Assembly (NCBI RefSeq): GCF_012720115.1
Contig: NZ_VNWN01000002.1
Location: 868,001-932,000, forward strand
From: Sneathiella chinensis
Lineage (GTDB): Bacteria; Pseudomonadota; Alphaproteobacteria; Sneathiellales; Sneathiellaceae
Direction: 5' to 3'
DNA length: 64,000 nt
Shown: in pieces, positions 27,144-35,588 of the stretch
Numbering within the stretch: position 1 is the stretch's first letter
How the letters are laid out: each line of letters begins with the position of its first letter
Made by a program: the position numbers and the translations under genes
Notes under the pieces: model-generated
Database searches by the model: none
What the model was told of the DNA's origin: nothing
The model's input: the letters and a program-made list of their open reading frames with translations, nothing else

Positions 27144-27284
27144 ATGTCGAAAATTTCTTTATTTCTTTTGTTTTTGATCGCTGCAATCGTTGTCGGTGGA
27201 AGCGTCTTTTTGTCCGCCTGGGATATTCCCGCCCCGACCGTACAGGTGGAAAGGGTTATTCCCAATGATCAGTTCCCGAAATAA
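27144..27284 (+). CDS. Small single-pass membrane peptide
   Basis: 46 residues, MSKISLFLLFLIAAIVVGG as a transmembrane or uncleaved signal segment, then SAWDIPAPTVQVERVIPNDQ. The WDIPAP...VE+VIP pattern seems familiar from other alphaproteobacteria at this site between aroK and xerD; this is memory, not a search. The stop overlaps the next gene's start region by 20 bases in another frame, so the two are likely to be translationally coupled. A periplasmic peptide tail of unknown role. A clear open frame but a short one. Confidence 0.6.
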   Translation: MSKISLFLLFLIAAIVVGGSVFLSAWDIPAPTVQVERVIPNDQFPK

Positions 27285-29058
27285 GACACTTGTTGGCGGT
27301 CTGGCCCTTTGCCTGACCGCCTCAGTTCTGTTCGTGCCCGGGAAGGGCGCGGCAACGGAAAAGCCCAGAAGCCTGGTCCCCGGTTTCGTTCAGGAACAGA
27401 ACGATCAGACATCCCCCGGCCAACCGGCCGAAGCTGGTTCTGAAAGAAGCGGCGGGGCGCTGGACCGTGAGGTTCCCCGCTCTCGCGAGGGCCTGATTGT
27501 CGAGCGGTTGGACGCCATAAACCCTGCATCAGTAGGCCTGATCGGGTCGGATGACGGGGGGCTGGGAGCCTCCCTGTGGCGGGGCACGGAGCCACGGGTT
27601 ATTGATCTGCTGTATTCAGGGATGCCAACCTCCTCTGTCTCGGCACAGACCCGGGATTTACAGCGGCGGTTTCTGCTGACCGGGGCGCTGGTTCCCGGCT
27701 CGCAGGAAGTGGGCCAATCGATTCTTGAAACCCGCCTGAGAAAATTGCGGGATGCGGGGCTTGGCGCGGATGCGGTTCGAATGCTGGACCGGTTGCCGTT
27801 GGGGTCGAAAACCGCCGCGACGGACGCCCTGCATGCGGATCTGGCCCTTCTGGCCGGTGAAAATGACAAGGCCTGTGCACTTAGGGATGCGGCTTCGACA
27901 GACAGTTTTCAGGTGAAGCTGGATATTTTCTGCAAGCTGCTGGCCGAAGATTTTGATCGTGCCGAGCTTGGCGCCTCCCTGCTGGCAGAGCAGGGCGAGA
28001 AAGACCCGCTATTCTTTGCGCTGGTCGCCCGTCTGGCCGGGGGCGAAGGGGCCGTCAAGGTGGCGCAGGATACCCTGTCCGGGCTGGATGTGGCCATGAT
28101 CCGGGCTGCTGGTCTGTCTCTTGACGGGGCCGCTTTTGATCGCGCCCCCTCGGGGGTGGTTGCCGCCTTGATGAAGGCGCCTTCGGTGCTGACATCGGGG
28201 CAGGGCGACCTTGCGTTTCGTCTGGCCCGCGAAGGGCTGTTGCCTGCTGCGGATTTGCGTGCGCTTCTTGAAGGTGCTGGCAAGGCGGACAGCAAGGCCG
28301 CGCCTTCAAGCGTTGATGCGGTTTACGGCGCATTGCTAAAGGCTGTGTCAGATGCGTCTTCTGCATCGGCCAAGGCGGAGCAGTTGGAGACCCTGTTCAG
28401 TCTGGCGTCCGCCAACGGGGATTTCAGTGTCATTTCGGCGCTGGTCATTGATGATGTAGCCGGGCTTGAGCCTGACGCCTATGTCGCGAATTTTGAATTG
28501 CAGGCCCTAAAAGCCCTGATTTTGCATAACCGGTTTGAGGCGGCCTCTGAATGGGAGCGGCATATTCGCCGGTCCGCCCTGCAGGGCAACGCGGCAGAGC
28601 GGCTGGCCGCCCGGAAAACCGTGGCGAAACTGGATGCCTATCTTCTGTTGGCAGGGGGGCAGTCCCTGTCCCGCTGGAACCAGAGCAGTCTGGTGGGGTG
28701 GTTGAACGCGGTTGCAGACGATCCCGAGCAGGCCTCGAAAACGGAATTTCTTCTGTTGTCGCTGGAAGCGCTGGGATACAGCATCAGCGCCGAAGATTGG
28801 GAAGAGGCGCTGCCTGCGGCCCTGTCTGCGGTTTCGGGAACCTCCAACGGGGTGCTTGAGAGAAACCTGACGGCAGCGGCAGGGAACCGGCGCGTTGGTG
28901 AAGTGGTCGGGCTGTCCCTTGCCTTGCTGGGCAAGGATGGGGCGGAAACCCTATCGTCCAATAGTCTGGCGGTGGTCCTGTCGGGCCTGCGTGCGGTCGG
29001 GCTTGAGCGGGAGGCCGGGCGTCTTGCGTTTGAGGCGGCCCTGTTCCGGAATTTATGA
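27265..29058 (+). CDS. Exported alphaproteobacterial protein of unknown function
   Basis: 597 residues from ATG 27265, which has GGAAAGGG about nine bases upstream; a longer frame to 27190 adds Pro-rich residues ahead of the signal peptide. MISSRNKTLVGGLALCLTASVLFVPGKGAA looks like a Sec signal. The rest is Ala/Leu/Glu-rich, strongly helical and without Cys-rich or catalytic motifs; repeats of the type LFSLASANGDFSVISALVI hint at an alpha-solenoid. I do not know the family. Its TGA overlaps the xerD ATG (ATGA), so it is in one transcript with the small peptide and xerD. Confidence 0.8.
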   Translation: MISSRNKTLVGGLALCLTASVLFVPGKGAATEKPRSLVPGFVQEQNDQTSPGQPAEAGSERSGGALDREVPRSREGLIVERLDAINPASVGLIGSDDGGLGASLWRGTEPRVIDLLYSGMPTSSVSAQTRDLQRRFLLTGALVPGSQEVGQSILETRLRKLRDAGLGADAVRMLDRLPLGSKTAATDALHADLALLAGENDKACALRDAASTDSFQVKLDIFCKLLAEDFDRAELGASLLAEQGEKDPLFFALVARLAGGEGAVKVAQDTLSGLDVAMIRAAGLSLDGAAFDRAPSGVVAALMKAPSVLTSGQGDLAFRLAREGLLPAADLRALLEGAGKADSKAAPSSVDAVYGALLKAVSDASSASAKAEQLETLFSLASANGDFSVISALVIDDVAGLEPDAYVANFELQALKALILHNRFEAASEWERHIRRSALQGNAAERLAARKTVAKLDAYLLLAGGQSLSRWNQSSLVGWLNAVADDPEQASKTEFLLLSLEALGYSISAEDWEEALPAALSAVSGTSNGVLERNLTAAAGNRRVGEVVGLSLALLGKDGAETLSSNSLAVVLSGLRAVGLEREAGRLAFEAALFRNL

Positions 29059-29963
29059 CCCGGCTTTCGCATTTGCCGGAAATGTTTCTGGAGATGCTTC
29101 TTGTGGAACGAGGGGCATCTCCCCATACGCTGGATGCGTATCGGCGGGATCTTGAGGATCTTGCCGCCTTTCTGAACCGCCGTGACGCGGACTGGAAAAG
29201 CTGTACGGCCGTTCATCTAAAGGCCTATGTCCGGGAACTGGCCGATGCCGGGTTGGCCAACGCCACCCAGTCCCGCCGGTTAAGCGCCATCCGGCATTTC
29301 TTTTCCTTTTTGTTGGCGGAAGATGTGCGATCAGATGATCCGTCGCAGAATATCGACAGACCGACGACCGCCCAAAGATTACCCAAATATCTGAGCGAAG
29401 GGGAAGTGGATGCCCTGTTCGGTGCCGTCAAGGGGAACGGGCCAGAGCCGCTTCGCCTGATGGCCCTGCTGCAGATTCTCTATGCCACCGGGATGCGGGT
29501 CAGCGAGTTGGTCAGCCTGCCTTATCCGCCCCTTCGCAAGGAAGACGCGTTTCTGGTCATCCGGGGGAAGGGAGGCAAGGAAAGGCAGGTGCCGCTGAAC
29601 GGAGAGGCCCGGAACGCGCTGGAGACCTATATGGCGGTGCGCGAGACTTTCATGGCACATGCGGATCATTCCCCGTGGCTGTTCCCGTCGCGGGGCAAGG
29701 CCGGGCATCTGACCCGGCAGCGATTTGCACAGATGCTAAAAGAACTTGCGGGACTGGCAGGGCTGGACCCAGCCCGGGTTTCACCGCATGTGTTGCGTCA
29801 TGCCTTTGCAAGCCATTTGCTGGCGGGCGGGGCCGATCTTCGGTCCTTGCAAAAGATGCTGGGTCATGCGGATATTTCCACCACCCAGATTTATACCCAT
29901 GTTCTGGAGGAGAGGCTGGTGAGTACGGTAAAATCTCATCACCCTCTCGCAGGTGCAAAATAA
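29055..29963 (+). CDS. xerD: Site-specific tyrosine recombinase XerD
   Basis: 302 residues. N-terminal SAM-like core-binding domain (about 1-95), then the catalytic domain. Catalytic residues are all visible: Arg in YATGMRVSEL, Lys in VIRGKGGKERQVPL, His/Arg in SPHVLRHAFASHLL, His in LGHADISTTQ and Tyr in IYTHV. With XerC it resolves chromosome dimers at dif in FtsK-dependent fashion. Overlaps the preceding gene by four bases. Convincing XerD rather than XerC by GGADLRSLQKMLGHADISTT, although this split is not absolute. Confidence 0.93.
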   Translation: MTRLSHLPEMFLEMLLVERGASPHTLDAYRRDLEDLAAFLNRRDADWKSCTAVHLKAYVRELADAGLANATQSRRLSAIRHFFSFLLAEDVRSDDPSQNIDRPTTAQRLPKYLSEGEVDALFGAVKGNGPEPLRLMALLQILYATGMRVSELVSLPYPPLRKEDAFLVIRGKGGKERQVPLNGEARNALETYMAVRETFMAHADHSPWLFPSRGKAGHLTRQRFAQMLKELAGLAGLDPARVSPHVLRHAFASHLLAGGADLRSLQKMLGHADISTTQIYTHVLEERLVSTVKSHHPLAGAK

Positions 29964-30058
29964 ATTGCGGTGAAACTTGACAGTTTGACGCGGTTGCAGC
30001 AATCCTTTGTCCCAGAACTTCAAGAAACACATAAAAAACAGAGAAGGTACTGATTGCG

Positions 30059-31039
30059 ATGAGCTTTACGATCCCCGAGCTTTGCACCTCCCGTCTGAAC
30101 CGGTGTGAACTGGCTGTGCCCGGTTCCAGCCCGAAATTCTTCGAAAAGGCTGCGAAATCCAACGCGGACGCCATTTTCCTGGATCTGGAAGACGCCGTTG
30201 CGCCCAGTGACAAGGAACAGGCCCGCAAGAACATCATCGAAGCCCTGAACGACATCGACTGGGGCGACAAGGTCATGTCCGTTCGCATCAACGGCCTTGA
30301 TACCCATTACATGTACCGGGATGTCATCGATATCGTGGAAAAGGGCGGTGAACGTCTGGACCTGATCATGATCCCGAAGGTCGGAACAGCGTCTGACATT
30401 TATGCACTGGACATGCTGGTCACGCAGGTCGAGACCGCCATTGGCCGGAAAAAGAAGATCGGTTTTGAACTGATCGTCGAAACTGCCCTCGGAATGCAGA
30501 ATATTCACGAAATCGCCGCCGCCAGCAAGCGCAACGAGAGCCTGCATTTCGGTGTTGCGGACTACGCAGCCTCCACCAAGGCGCGGACAACCTCTATCGG
30601 TGGTCCGAACCCGCTTTATGGTGTGCTGACCGATCCGGCGGAAGACGGCTCCCGCGATTATCACTGGGGCGATATGTGGCATTATGCCATTGCCCGCATG
30701 GTGGTTGCGGCGCGGGCCAATGGTCTGCGGGCCATTGACGGTCCGTTCGGCGATTTCTCCGATCCGGATGGATATCGGGCGCACGGCAACCGGGCGGCCA
30801 TTCTGGGTTGTGAAGGCAAGTGGGCCATTCACCCGAGCCAGATTGACCTTGCCAATGAAATCTTCACGCCGGATGAAAAGGAAGTTGCCAAGGCACGCCG
30901 GATTCTGGAAGCCATGGAAAAGGCACAGGCAGAAGGCGCCGGTGCGGTGGCACTGGATGGCGGGCTGATCGATATTGCCTCCATCAAGCAGGCGGAAGCC
31001 CTTGTCAAACAGGCGGATATTATCGCTGCACGCGGATAA
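30059..31039 (+). CDS. mcl: L-malyl-CoA/beta-methylmalyl-CoA lyase
   Basis: 326 residues of the HpcH/HpaI-CitE fold, close to Rhodobacter Mcl1 from its start (SRLNRCELAVPGSSP) to its end (LIDIASIKQAEALVKQAD). Metal and CoA-site motifs are FLDLEDAVAP, VRINGLDT, IMIPKVGTASD and KWAIHPSQIDLANEIF. It cleaves beta-methylmalyl-CoA to propionyl-CoA and glyoxylate and condenses or cleaves malyl-CoA, key steps of the ethylmalonyl-CoA pathway. With methylmalonyl-CoA mutase elsewhere in the window this supports that pathway. GAGAAGG precedes the ATG. Single gene, strong terminator after it. Confidence 0.9.
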   Translation: MSFTIPELCTSRLNRCELAVPGSSPKFFEKAAKSNADAIFLDLEDAVAPSDKEQARKNIIEALNDIDWGDKVMSVRINGLDTHYMYRDVIDIVEKGGERLDLIMIPKVGTASDIYALDMLVTQVETAIGRKKKIGFELIVETALGMQNIHEIAAASKRNESLHFGVADYAASTKARTTSIGGPNPLYGVLTDPAEDGSRDYHWGDMWHYAIARMVVAARANGLRAIDGPFGDFSDPDGYRAHGNRAAILGCEGKWAIHPSQIDLANEIFTPDEKEVAKARRILEAMEKAQAEGAGAVALDGGLIDIASIKQAEALVKQADIIAARG

Positions 31040-31070
31040 TCCTCGCAAATCCGAGGTAAGTCTCTTAAAT

Positions 31071-31115
31071 TAGGCGGAACGGTTCATTGACGGAACCGTT
31101 CCGCCTATTTAATAA
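31071..31115 (+). terminator. Hairpin terminator after malyl-CoA lyase
   Basis: TAGGCGGAACGGTTC (31071-31085) pairs perfectly over 15 bases with GAACCGTTCCGCCTA (31093-31107), seven-base loop, then TTTAATAAT. A very stable stem with a modest T tract, between the lyase stop and accA. Confidence 0.8.
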
Positions 31116-31153
31116 TCCGGTACGGATTTACGGTTTTTGGACAGAGTTTGAAA

Positions 31154-32113
31154 ATGAGCACTTTTCTTGATTTTGAAAAATCAATTGCAGATCTTGAAGG
31201 CAAGATCCGGGGTTTGGAGGGGCTGGAGGAAACCGGCGATCTGGAAATTCAAGAAGATGTGAACAAGCTGCGCCAGAAATCTGATCAACTGATCCGAAGC
31301 ATCTACAGCAAACTGACACCGTGGCAGAAGACGCAGGTGGCCCGGCATGTGGATCGTCCCAAACTTTGTGAAATTACAGACCGCCTGATCGAGGATTTCA
31401 TCCCGCTGGCCGGGGACCGGCTGTTCGGTGAGGATCACGCCATCGTTGGCGGTATGGGACGTTTCCGGGGGCGCACCGTGATGGTCATCGGTACGGAAAA
31501 GGGAAATGATATCGAAAGTCGGTTGCGGCACAATTTCGGTATGGCCCGCCCGGAAGGATACCGCAAGGCACAGCGCCTGATGAAAATGGCCGATCAGTTC
31601 GGCATTCCGGTTCTGACTTTTGTGGATACGTCCGGTGCCTATCCTGGGATCGGCGCAGAGGAGCGCGGACAGGCCGAGGCCATTGCCCGCTCCATTCAGG
31701 TTAGCATGGACCTGCGGGTTCCGGTCATTGCCGCCATCGTCGGTGAGGGCGGTTCCGGCGGTGCGGTTGCCATTGCCACCGCAAACCGCGTGATCATGTT
31801 TGAAAACGCCATTTACTCCGTTATTTCCCCGGAAGGCTGTGCCGCCATTTTGTGGAAAACCCGCGAGAAGGCGCAGGACGCCGCGACAGCCATGAAGCTG
31901 ACAGCGCAGGACCTGAAGGAACTGGGTGTTATTGACACCATCGTGGAAGAGCCGCTGGGCGGTGCCCATCGGAATGTCCGTGCGGCCATTGATGCCCTTG
32001 GCGATGCCGTCGAGGCAGAGCTGGAAAGTCTGGCTGGCAAGGAGCCGGGTGAACTTCGGGAAGATCGCCGCAACAAGTTTCTGGCCATGGGCCGGGTCAA
32101 CGGTCTGTCCTGA
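31154..32113 (+). CDS. accA: Acetyl-CoA carboxylase carboxyltransferase subunit alpha
   Basis: 319 residues from ATG 31154; a TTG two codons earlier is less likely. It transfers carboxyl from biotin to acetyl-CoA with AccD for malonyl-CoA supply. Landmarks: FLDFEKSIADLEGKI start, FGMARPEGYRKAQRLM, FVDTSGAYPGIGAEERGQAEAIA and the oxyanion-hole GEGGSGGAVAIA, then SPEGCAAILWK. Length is normal. A weak ribosome site precedes the start. Single gene flanked by terminators. Confidence 0.97.
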   Translation: MSTFLDFEKSIADLEGKIRGLEGLEETGDLEIQEDVNKLRQKSDQLIRSIYSKLTPWQKTQVARHVDRPKLCEITDRLIEDFIPLAGDRLFGEDHAIVGGMGRFRGRTVMVIGTEKGNDIESRLRHNFGMARPEGYRKAQRLMKMADQFGIPVLTFVDTSGAYPGIGAEERGQAEAIARSIQVSMDLRVPVIAAIVGEGGSGGAVAIATANRVIMFENAIYSVISPEGCAAILWKTREKAQDAATAMKLTAQDLKELGVIDTIVEEPLGGAHRNVRAAIDALGDAVEAELESLAGKEPGELREDRRNKFLAMGRVNGLS

Positions 32114-32149
32114 CCTGACCGCACCGGTATCGGGCCGGTATGAACATGT

Positions 32150-32187
32150 AAAAAGGGGCCTGCATTTGCGAGGCCCCTTTTTCTTTT
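32150..32187. terminator. Bidirectional terminator between accA and the SDR gene
   Basis: AAAAAGGGGCCT (32150-32161) pairs with AGGCCCCTTTTT (32171-32182), nine-base loop, followed by CTTTT. A-run before and T-run after make it work for both converging genes. Confidence 0.9.
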
Positions 32188-32229
32188 CGGAATGGTTTTT
32201 TCAGCGCAGTGCGGGTGCGCGGGCCGGGC

Positions 32230-33075
32230 TTACAAACCCATCTTGCTTTTGAAGGCCACGCCCATCTGCTTGACGGATTCCTGATGCGGGGTCCAGTGCC
32301 GCCCACCGATCATGCCACCATCGACAACAAGGTCCGTTCCATTGATGAACGAGGATTCATCGGAGGCAAAGAATACGGCCGCATAGGCGATATCCTCAGG
32401 CAGGCCGGCACGCGGAATAGGCTGCGCCCCGGACAGAAGCTGGCCCGCGACCTCGGCGCTTTTATCGGCGGCCTCCCCGGTCAGGCCAAGGGCCTTGCCG
32501 AAAATGCCGGTGGCTGTCGCCCCGGGCGAGATGGAATTTACCCGGACATTGCTTTCGCCAAGCTCCATGGCGGTGCTGCGGGTCAGTTGCAGAACGGCGG
32601 CCTTGGCGCTGCTATAGACCATGGAGGTGGAGTATCCCGCCAGATGACCGGCAATACTGGCATTGTTGATGATGCTTCCGGACCCTTGGGCTTTCATGAT
32701 GGGGGCCACATGCTTGATCCCCAGCAGGACCCCGCCAAACAGGACGGAGACCGCCTTCATCGCCTGTTCGTAATCGATGGTCTCGACGCTGCCGACCGGG
32801 GCGGGGCCACCGGCATTGTTAAACAGCACATCGATCCTGCCAAAGCGGGAGTGGGTCCACTCCACCAACCGGGCGACATCGGCCTCGACCGAGACATCGG
32901 CTCTTTGGAAGTGGACATTTTCCCCCAGTGTTTCCTGTATTTTCTGCCCTTCCTCCTCGCGGCGGCCGGCAAAGACCACGGTGGCCCCTTCCTGCTGGAA
33001 GATCTCGACGGATTTCAAACCGATCCCGCTGGTCCCCCCGGTGATAATTGCAACCTTCCCTGACAATCGTCCCAT
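32230..33075 (-). CDS. Short-chain dehydrogenase/reductase
   Basis: 281 residues, classical SDR. NAD(P)-binding TGGTSGIGLKSVEIF with VFAGRREEEGQ (Arg-rich loop; NADP possible), structural LFNNAGG, catalytic Ser region INNASIAGHLAG, and YSSAK with the catalytic Tyr and Lys. The C-terminal INGTDLVVDGGMIGG is standard. Substrate unknown. A single gene, convergent with accA and sharing its terminator, and divergent from the EAL gene. Confidence 0.9.
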   Translation of the reverse strand: MGRLSGKVAIITGGTSGIGLKSVEIFQQEGATVVFAGRREEEGQKIQETLGENVHFQRADVSVEADVARLVEWTHSRFGRIDVLFNNAGGPAPVGSVETIDYEQAMKAVSVLFGGVLLGIKHVAPIMKAQGSGSIINNASIAGHLAGYSTSMVYSSAKAAVLQLTRSTAMELGESNVRVNSISPGATATGIFGKALGLTGEAADKSAEVAGQLLSGAQPIPRAGLPEDIAYAAVFFASDESSFINGTDLVVDGGMIGGRHWTPHQESVKQMGVAFKSKMGL

Positions 33076-33276
33076 TTTTCACATCCCTGTTATTGTGTGA
33101 TTATTCAGTTTGTTGAACTCAGTTGACGCAAATATCAGATAAAAATCAAACATTTTTACCTTTTGGTAAGCCTGTTTTCCCAAAGTAAAACAAAGGACTT
33201 GCCGTTCAGCGTTTGAATGATCCAAGTCCTGACTGTATGCTCCGGAAAACAGGTTGAACAGAAGAGGGTGCCGTTC

Positions 33277-34494
33277 GTGCTATACCATATCGTGATTGTG
33301 GCTGCGTATGCATTGACCGCCGTGGTTATTGCGCGTCAGTTGCCAGCCTATATGACGGATCTGGAGCCAGTGATTGCCTATTGGGTGGCGGGGACCTTCT
33401 TTCTGGTTTGTGCGTTGCTGCATGAATTTATCATGCGCCGGGTGGAACGGACCCATCTGCAAAAGGAAATGCAGGTCATGCGCCGGGATCTGGCGGACGC
33501 GGAAAGCGGGCTGGAACGGTTCGAGAATATTCTGGGCGGACTGGCAGGCGATGACGCCGATATGGACAGTTTCGCGGGCGAAATGCGGATGCTGCGCAAA
33601 CTTCTCAACCAGCTTTCCTCCGAAATGCAGAACGAAGAGAAGAAATATCATCTTGAGCCGGGTGGGGATGATGGTCAGGTGCCGTATGGAACCCGGCCCT
33701 CGTTGGTCGCGGAGCAGGGCACGCCCGAGCGGGACCCCGTTGCCAGCCGGGATGAGATTCTGGAGATTGTCCGCTCGGGACTTCAGGAAAACAAGGTTGA
33801 TTTGTATCTGCAGCCGATTGTCCGCCTGCCACAGCGCCGGACGCGGTTTTACGAGGCGTTTTCCCGTATTCGCGGCCCTCGGGGCGAGGTCATTACACCG
33901 GGCCAGTATTTAAGCGTTGCGGAAGAGGCCGGGTTGATCGGGACCATCGACAACCTGTTGCTGATCCGGTGCGTGCAGTTGATCCGCCGGGTTCGCCAGC
34001 GCAATGCCGAAATGGGCTTCTTTGTGAACGTGTCGGCCAGAACCATGCGGGACACGTCTTTCTTCCAGCAGTTCATCGAATTTCTGGACCGGAATGCGGA
34101 CCTGCAGGACAGCCTGATCCTTGAATTCGCGCAGGAAGATGTGGACAACGCCACTGAACAGGTGAAGCAGGGTATGGAAACCCTTGCCAATATGGGATTT
34201 TCCTTCTCGATGGATCGAGTGAGGCGGCTGGATATGGATTTCCAGCAGCTTGGAAAAAGCAATTTCCGGTTTCTGAAGGTGGATGCGGCGAACCTGCTGC
34301 CGGGCGGCGAGGGGTTGCCGATGAATATCCATCCCGATGACCTGCAGGAGGCCCTCGCGCGGGCGGAAATAGAACTGATCGCCAGCATGGTCGAGGACGA
34401 GGATACGGTGATTGGCCTGCTGGACGTGGAAATCGCCTTTGGGCAGGGCTATCTGTTCGGCATTCCCAAGCCCCCTCAAAAAGCCGACTACTGA
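33277..34494 (+). CDS. Membrane-anchored degenerate EAL-domain protein, TipF-like
   Basis: 405 residues if translation starts at GTG 33277, eight bases after AGAGGG; an ATG at 33217 would give 425 but has no ribosome site. Two membrane spans (about 2-20 and 31-50), a coiled coil (about 54-125), a linker, then an EAL domain (about 170-400). EAL is changed to EAF (193-195) and the DDFGTG loop to MDRVRR, while Asn251 and Glu283 remain. It probably binds rather than hydrolyses c-di-GMP. The layout matches Caulobacter TipF, a flagellar assembly factor; cheZ and cheY lie 1.1 kb on. Confidence 0.75.
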   Translation: MLYHIVIVAAYALTAVVIARQLPAYMTDLEPVIAYWVAGTFFLVCALLHEFIMRRVERTHLQKEMQVMRRDLADAESGLERFENILGGLAGDDADMDSFAGEMRMLRKLLNQLSSEMQNEEKKYHLEPGGDDGQVPYGTRPSLVAEQGTPERDPVASRDEILEIVRSGLQENKVDLYLQPIVRLPQRRTRFYEAFSRIRGPRGEVITPGQYLSVAEEAGLIGTIDNLLLIRCVQLIRRVRQRNAEMGFFVNVSARTMRDTSFFQQFIEFLDRNADLQDSLILEFAQEDVDNATEQVKQGMETLANMGFSFSMDRVRRLDMDFQQLGKSNFRFLKVDAANLLPGGEGLPMNIHPDDLQEALARAEIELIASMVEDEDTVIGLLDVEIAFGQGYLFGIPKPPQKADY

Positions 34495-34607
34495 AGAGCG
34501 TATCCCCCGCTTCGGGGCGCCCGCATTGTTTGCTTTCCAATGATTGTTGACGGGTCCTGTTTCCGGGGCTATTCCTGTCTCCTTACTTTTAAGCCCGTGG
34601 AGACAGT

Positions 34608-35483
34608 ATGTCCTTTCAGATTGCGACCGGCCTTTCTTCTTTTGCCGACAAATATGAAGCGTTTATTCTCGATTTGTGGGGTGTCGTGCATGACGGAACG
34701 AAGCCCTATCCGGGGGCGCTTGACTGCATGGCCAAGCTGCGGGAGGGCGGACGCCCGTTGCTTCTTCTGTCCAACGCTCCGCGGACCAATGATTTCGTTT
34801 CTGAATTTCTGGTCAGCATCGGTGTTCCCGAAGACAGCTACGACCATCTGCTGACATCCGGAGATATGACCCATTATATCCTGAAGGACGGCACCCATGA
34901 GTTCCTGCAGGGCCGGGGCAAGAATTTCTATCAGATCGGCGCTGAGAAGGATCGCGGTGTGGATGCGGGCCTTGACTATACTCGTGTCTATGAACTGGAC
35001 GAGGCGGATTTCATCGTCTGTACCGGTCTTGTAAATGACGATGTGGAAACGCCGGATGAATACCGGGAACTGCTGATCCGGGCCGCCGGGCTGGACCTGC
35101 CCATGTTCTGCGCCAACCCCGACCTGACGGTCATGAAGGGGGACAAGATCCTGTATTGTGCGGGCGCGCTTGCCGCATTGTTCGAGGAACTGGGCGGCAA
35201 GGTGGAGCTGTTCGGAAAGCCTTATCCGTGGGCATACAAGCTGGCCATGGAGCAACTGGGCGTAACGGACCCGTCCAAAATTCTGGCGGTTGGCGACAGC
35301 ATGCGGACCGATATCAAGGGGGCCACTGGCATGGGCATGCACAACGTGCTGGTCAGCGGTGGCATCCATGCGGAAGAGTGGGGGCTGGCACCGGGCGAGC
35401 GTCCCACGGAAGGTCAGGTTGAAGATGTATCAGAGGCCCATGGCTTCAAGCCGACTTATGTTGTCGGTCACATGACCTGGTAA
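34608..35483 (+). CDS. HAD-superfamily hydrolase, TIGR01459 type
   Basis: 291 residues, HAD subfamily IIA (NagD-like). The nucleophile motif is FILDLWGVVHDGTKPYPGA (Asp and a Trp-containing variant typical of TIGR01459), motif II LLLLSNAPR, and the C-terminal GKPYPWAYKLAM with VGDSMRTDIKGATGMGM. A phosphatase on a small molecule is likely; substrate unknown. GGAG five bases before the ATG. Convergent with cheZ through a terminator. Confidence 0.9.
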   Translation: MSFQIATGLSSFADKYEAFILDLWGVVHDGTKPYPGALDCMAKLREGGRPLLLLSNAPRTNDFVSEFLVSIGVPEDSYDHLLTSGDMTHYILKDGTHEFLQGRGKNFYQIGAEKDRGVDAGLDYTRVYELDEADFIVCTGLVNDDVETPDEYRELLIRAAGLDLPMFCANPDLTVMKGDKILYCAGALAALFEELGGKVELFGKPYPWAYKLAMEQLGVTDPSKILAVGDSMRTDIKGATGMGMHNVLVSGGIHAEEWGLAPGERPTEGQVEDVSEAHGFKPTYVVGHMTW

Positions 35484-35504
35484 TCCGAAGCGGATTTAAC
35501 GAAG

Positions 35505-35543
35505 AACGGGCGGGCAGATCAGAATCTGCCCGCCCGTTTTGTT
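35505..35543. terminator. Terminator between the HAD hydrolase gene and cheZ
   Basis: AACGGGCGGGCAGAT (35505-35519) pairs perfectly over 15 bases with ATCTGCCCGCCCGTT (35524-35538), four-base loop, then TTGTTT. Strong for the plus strand; on the minus strand it is 46 bases after the cheZ stop and followed by CTTCG, so weaker. Confidence 0.85.
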
Positions 35544-35588
35544 TGGAGTATTTGTTGAAGGAGATCCGATCCGGCAGGAGCCGCGGGA

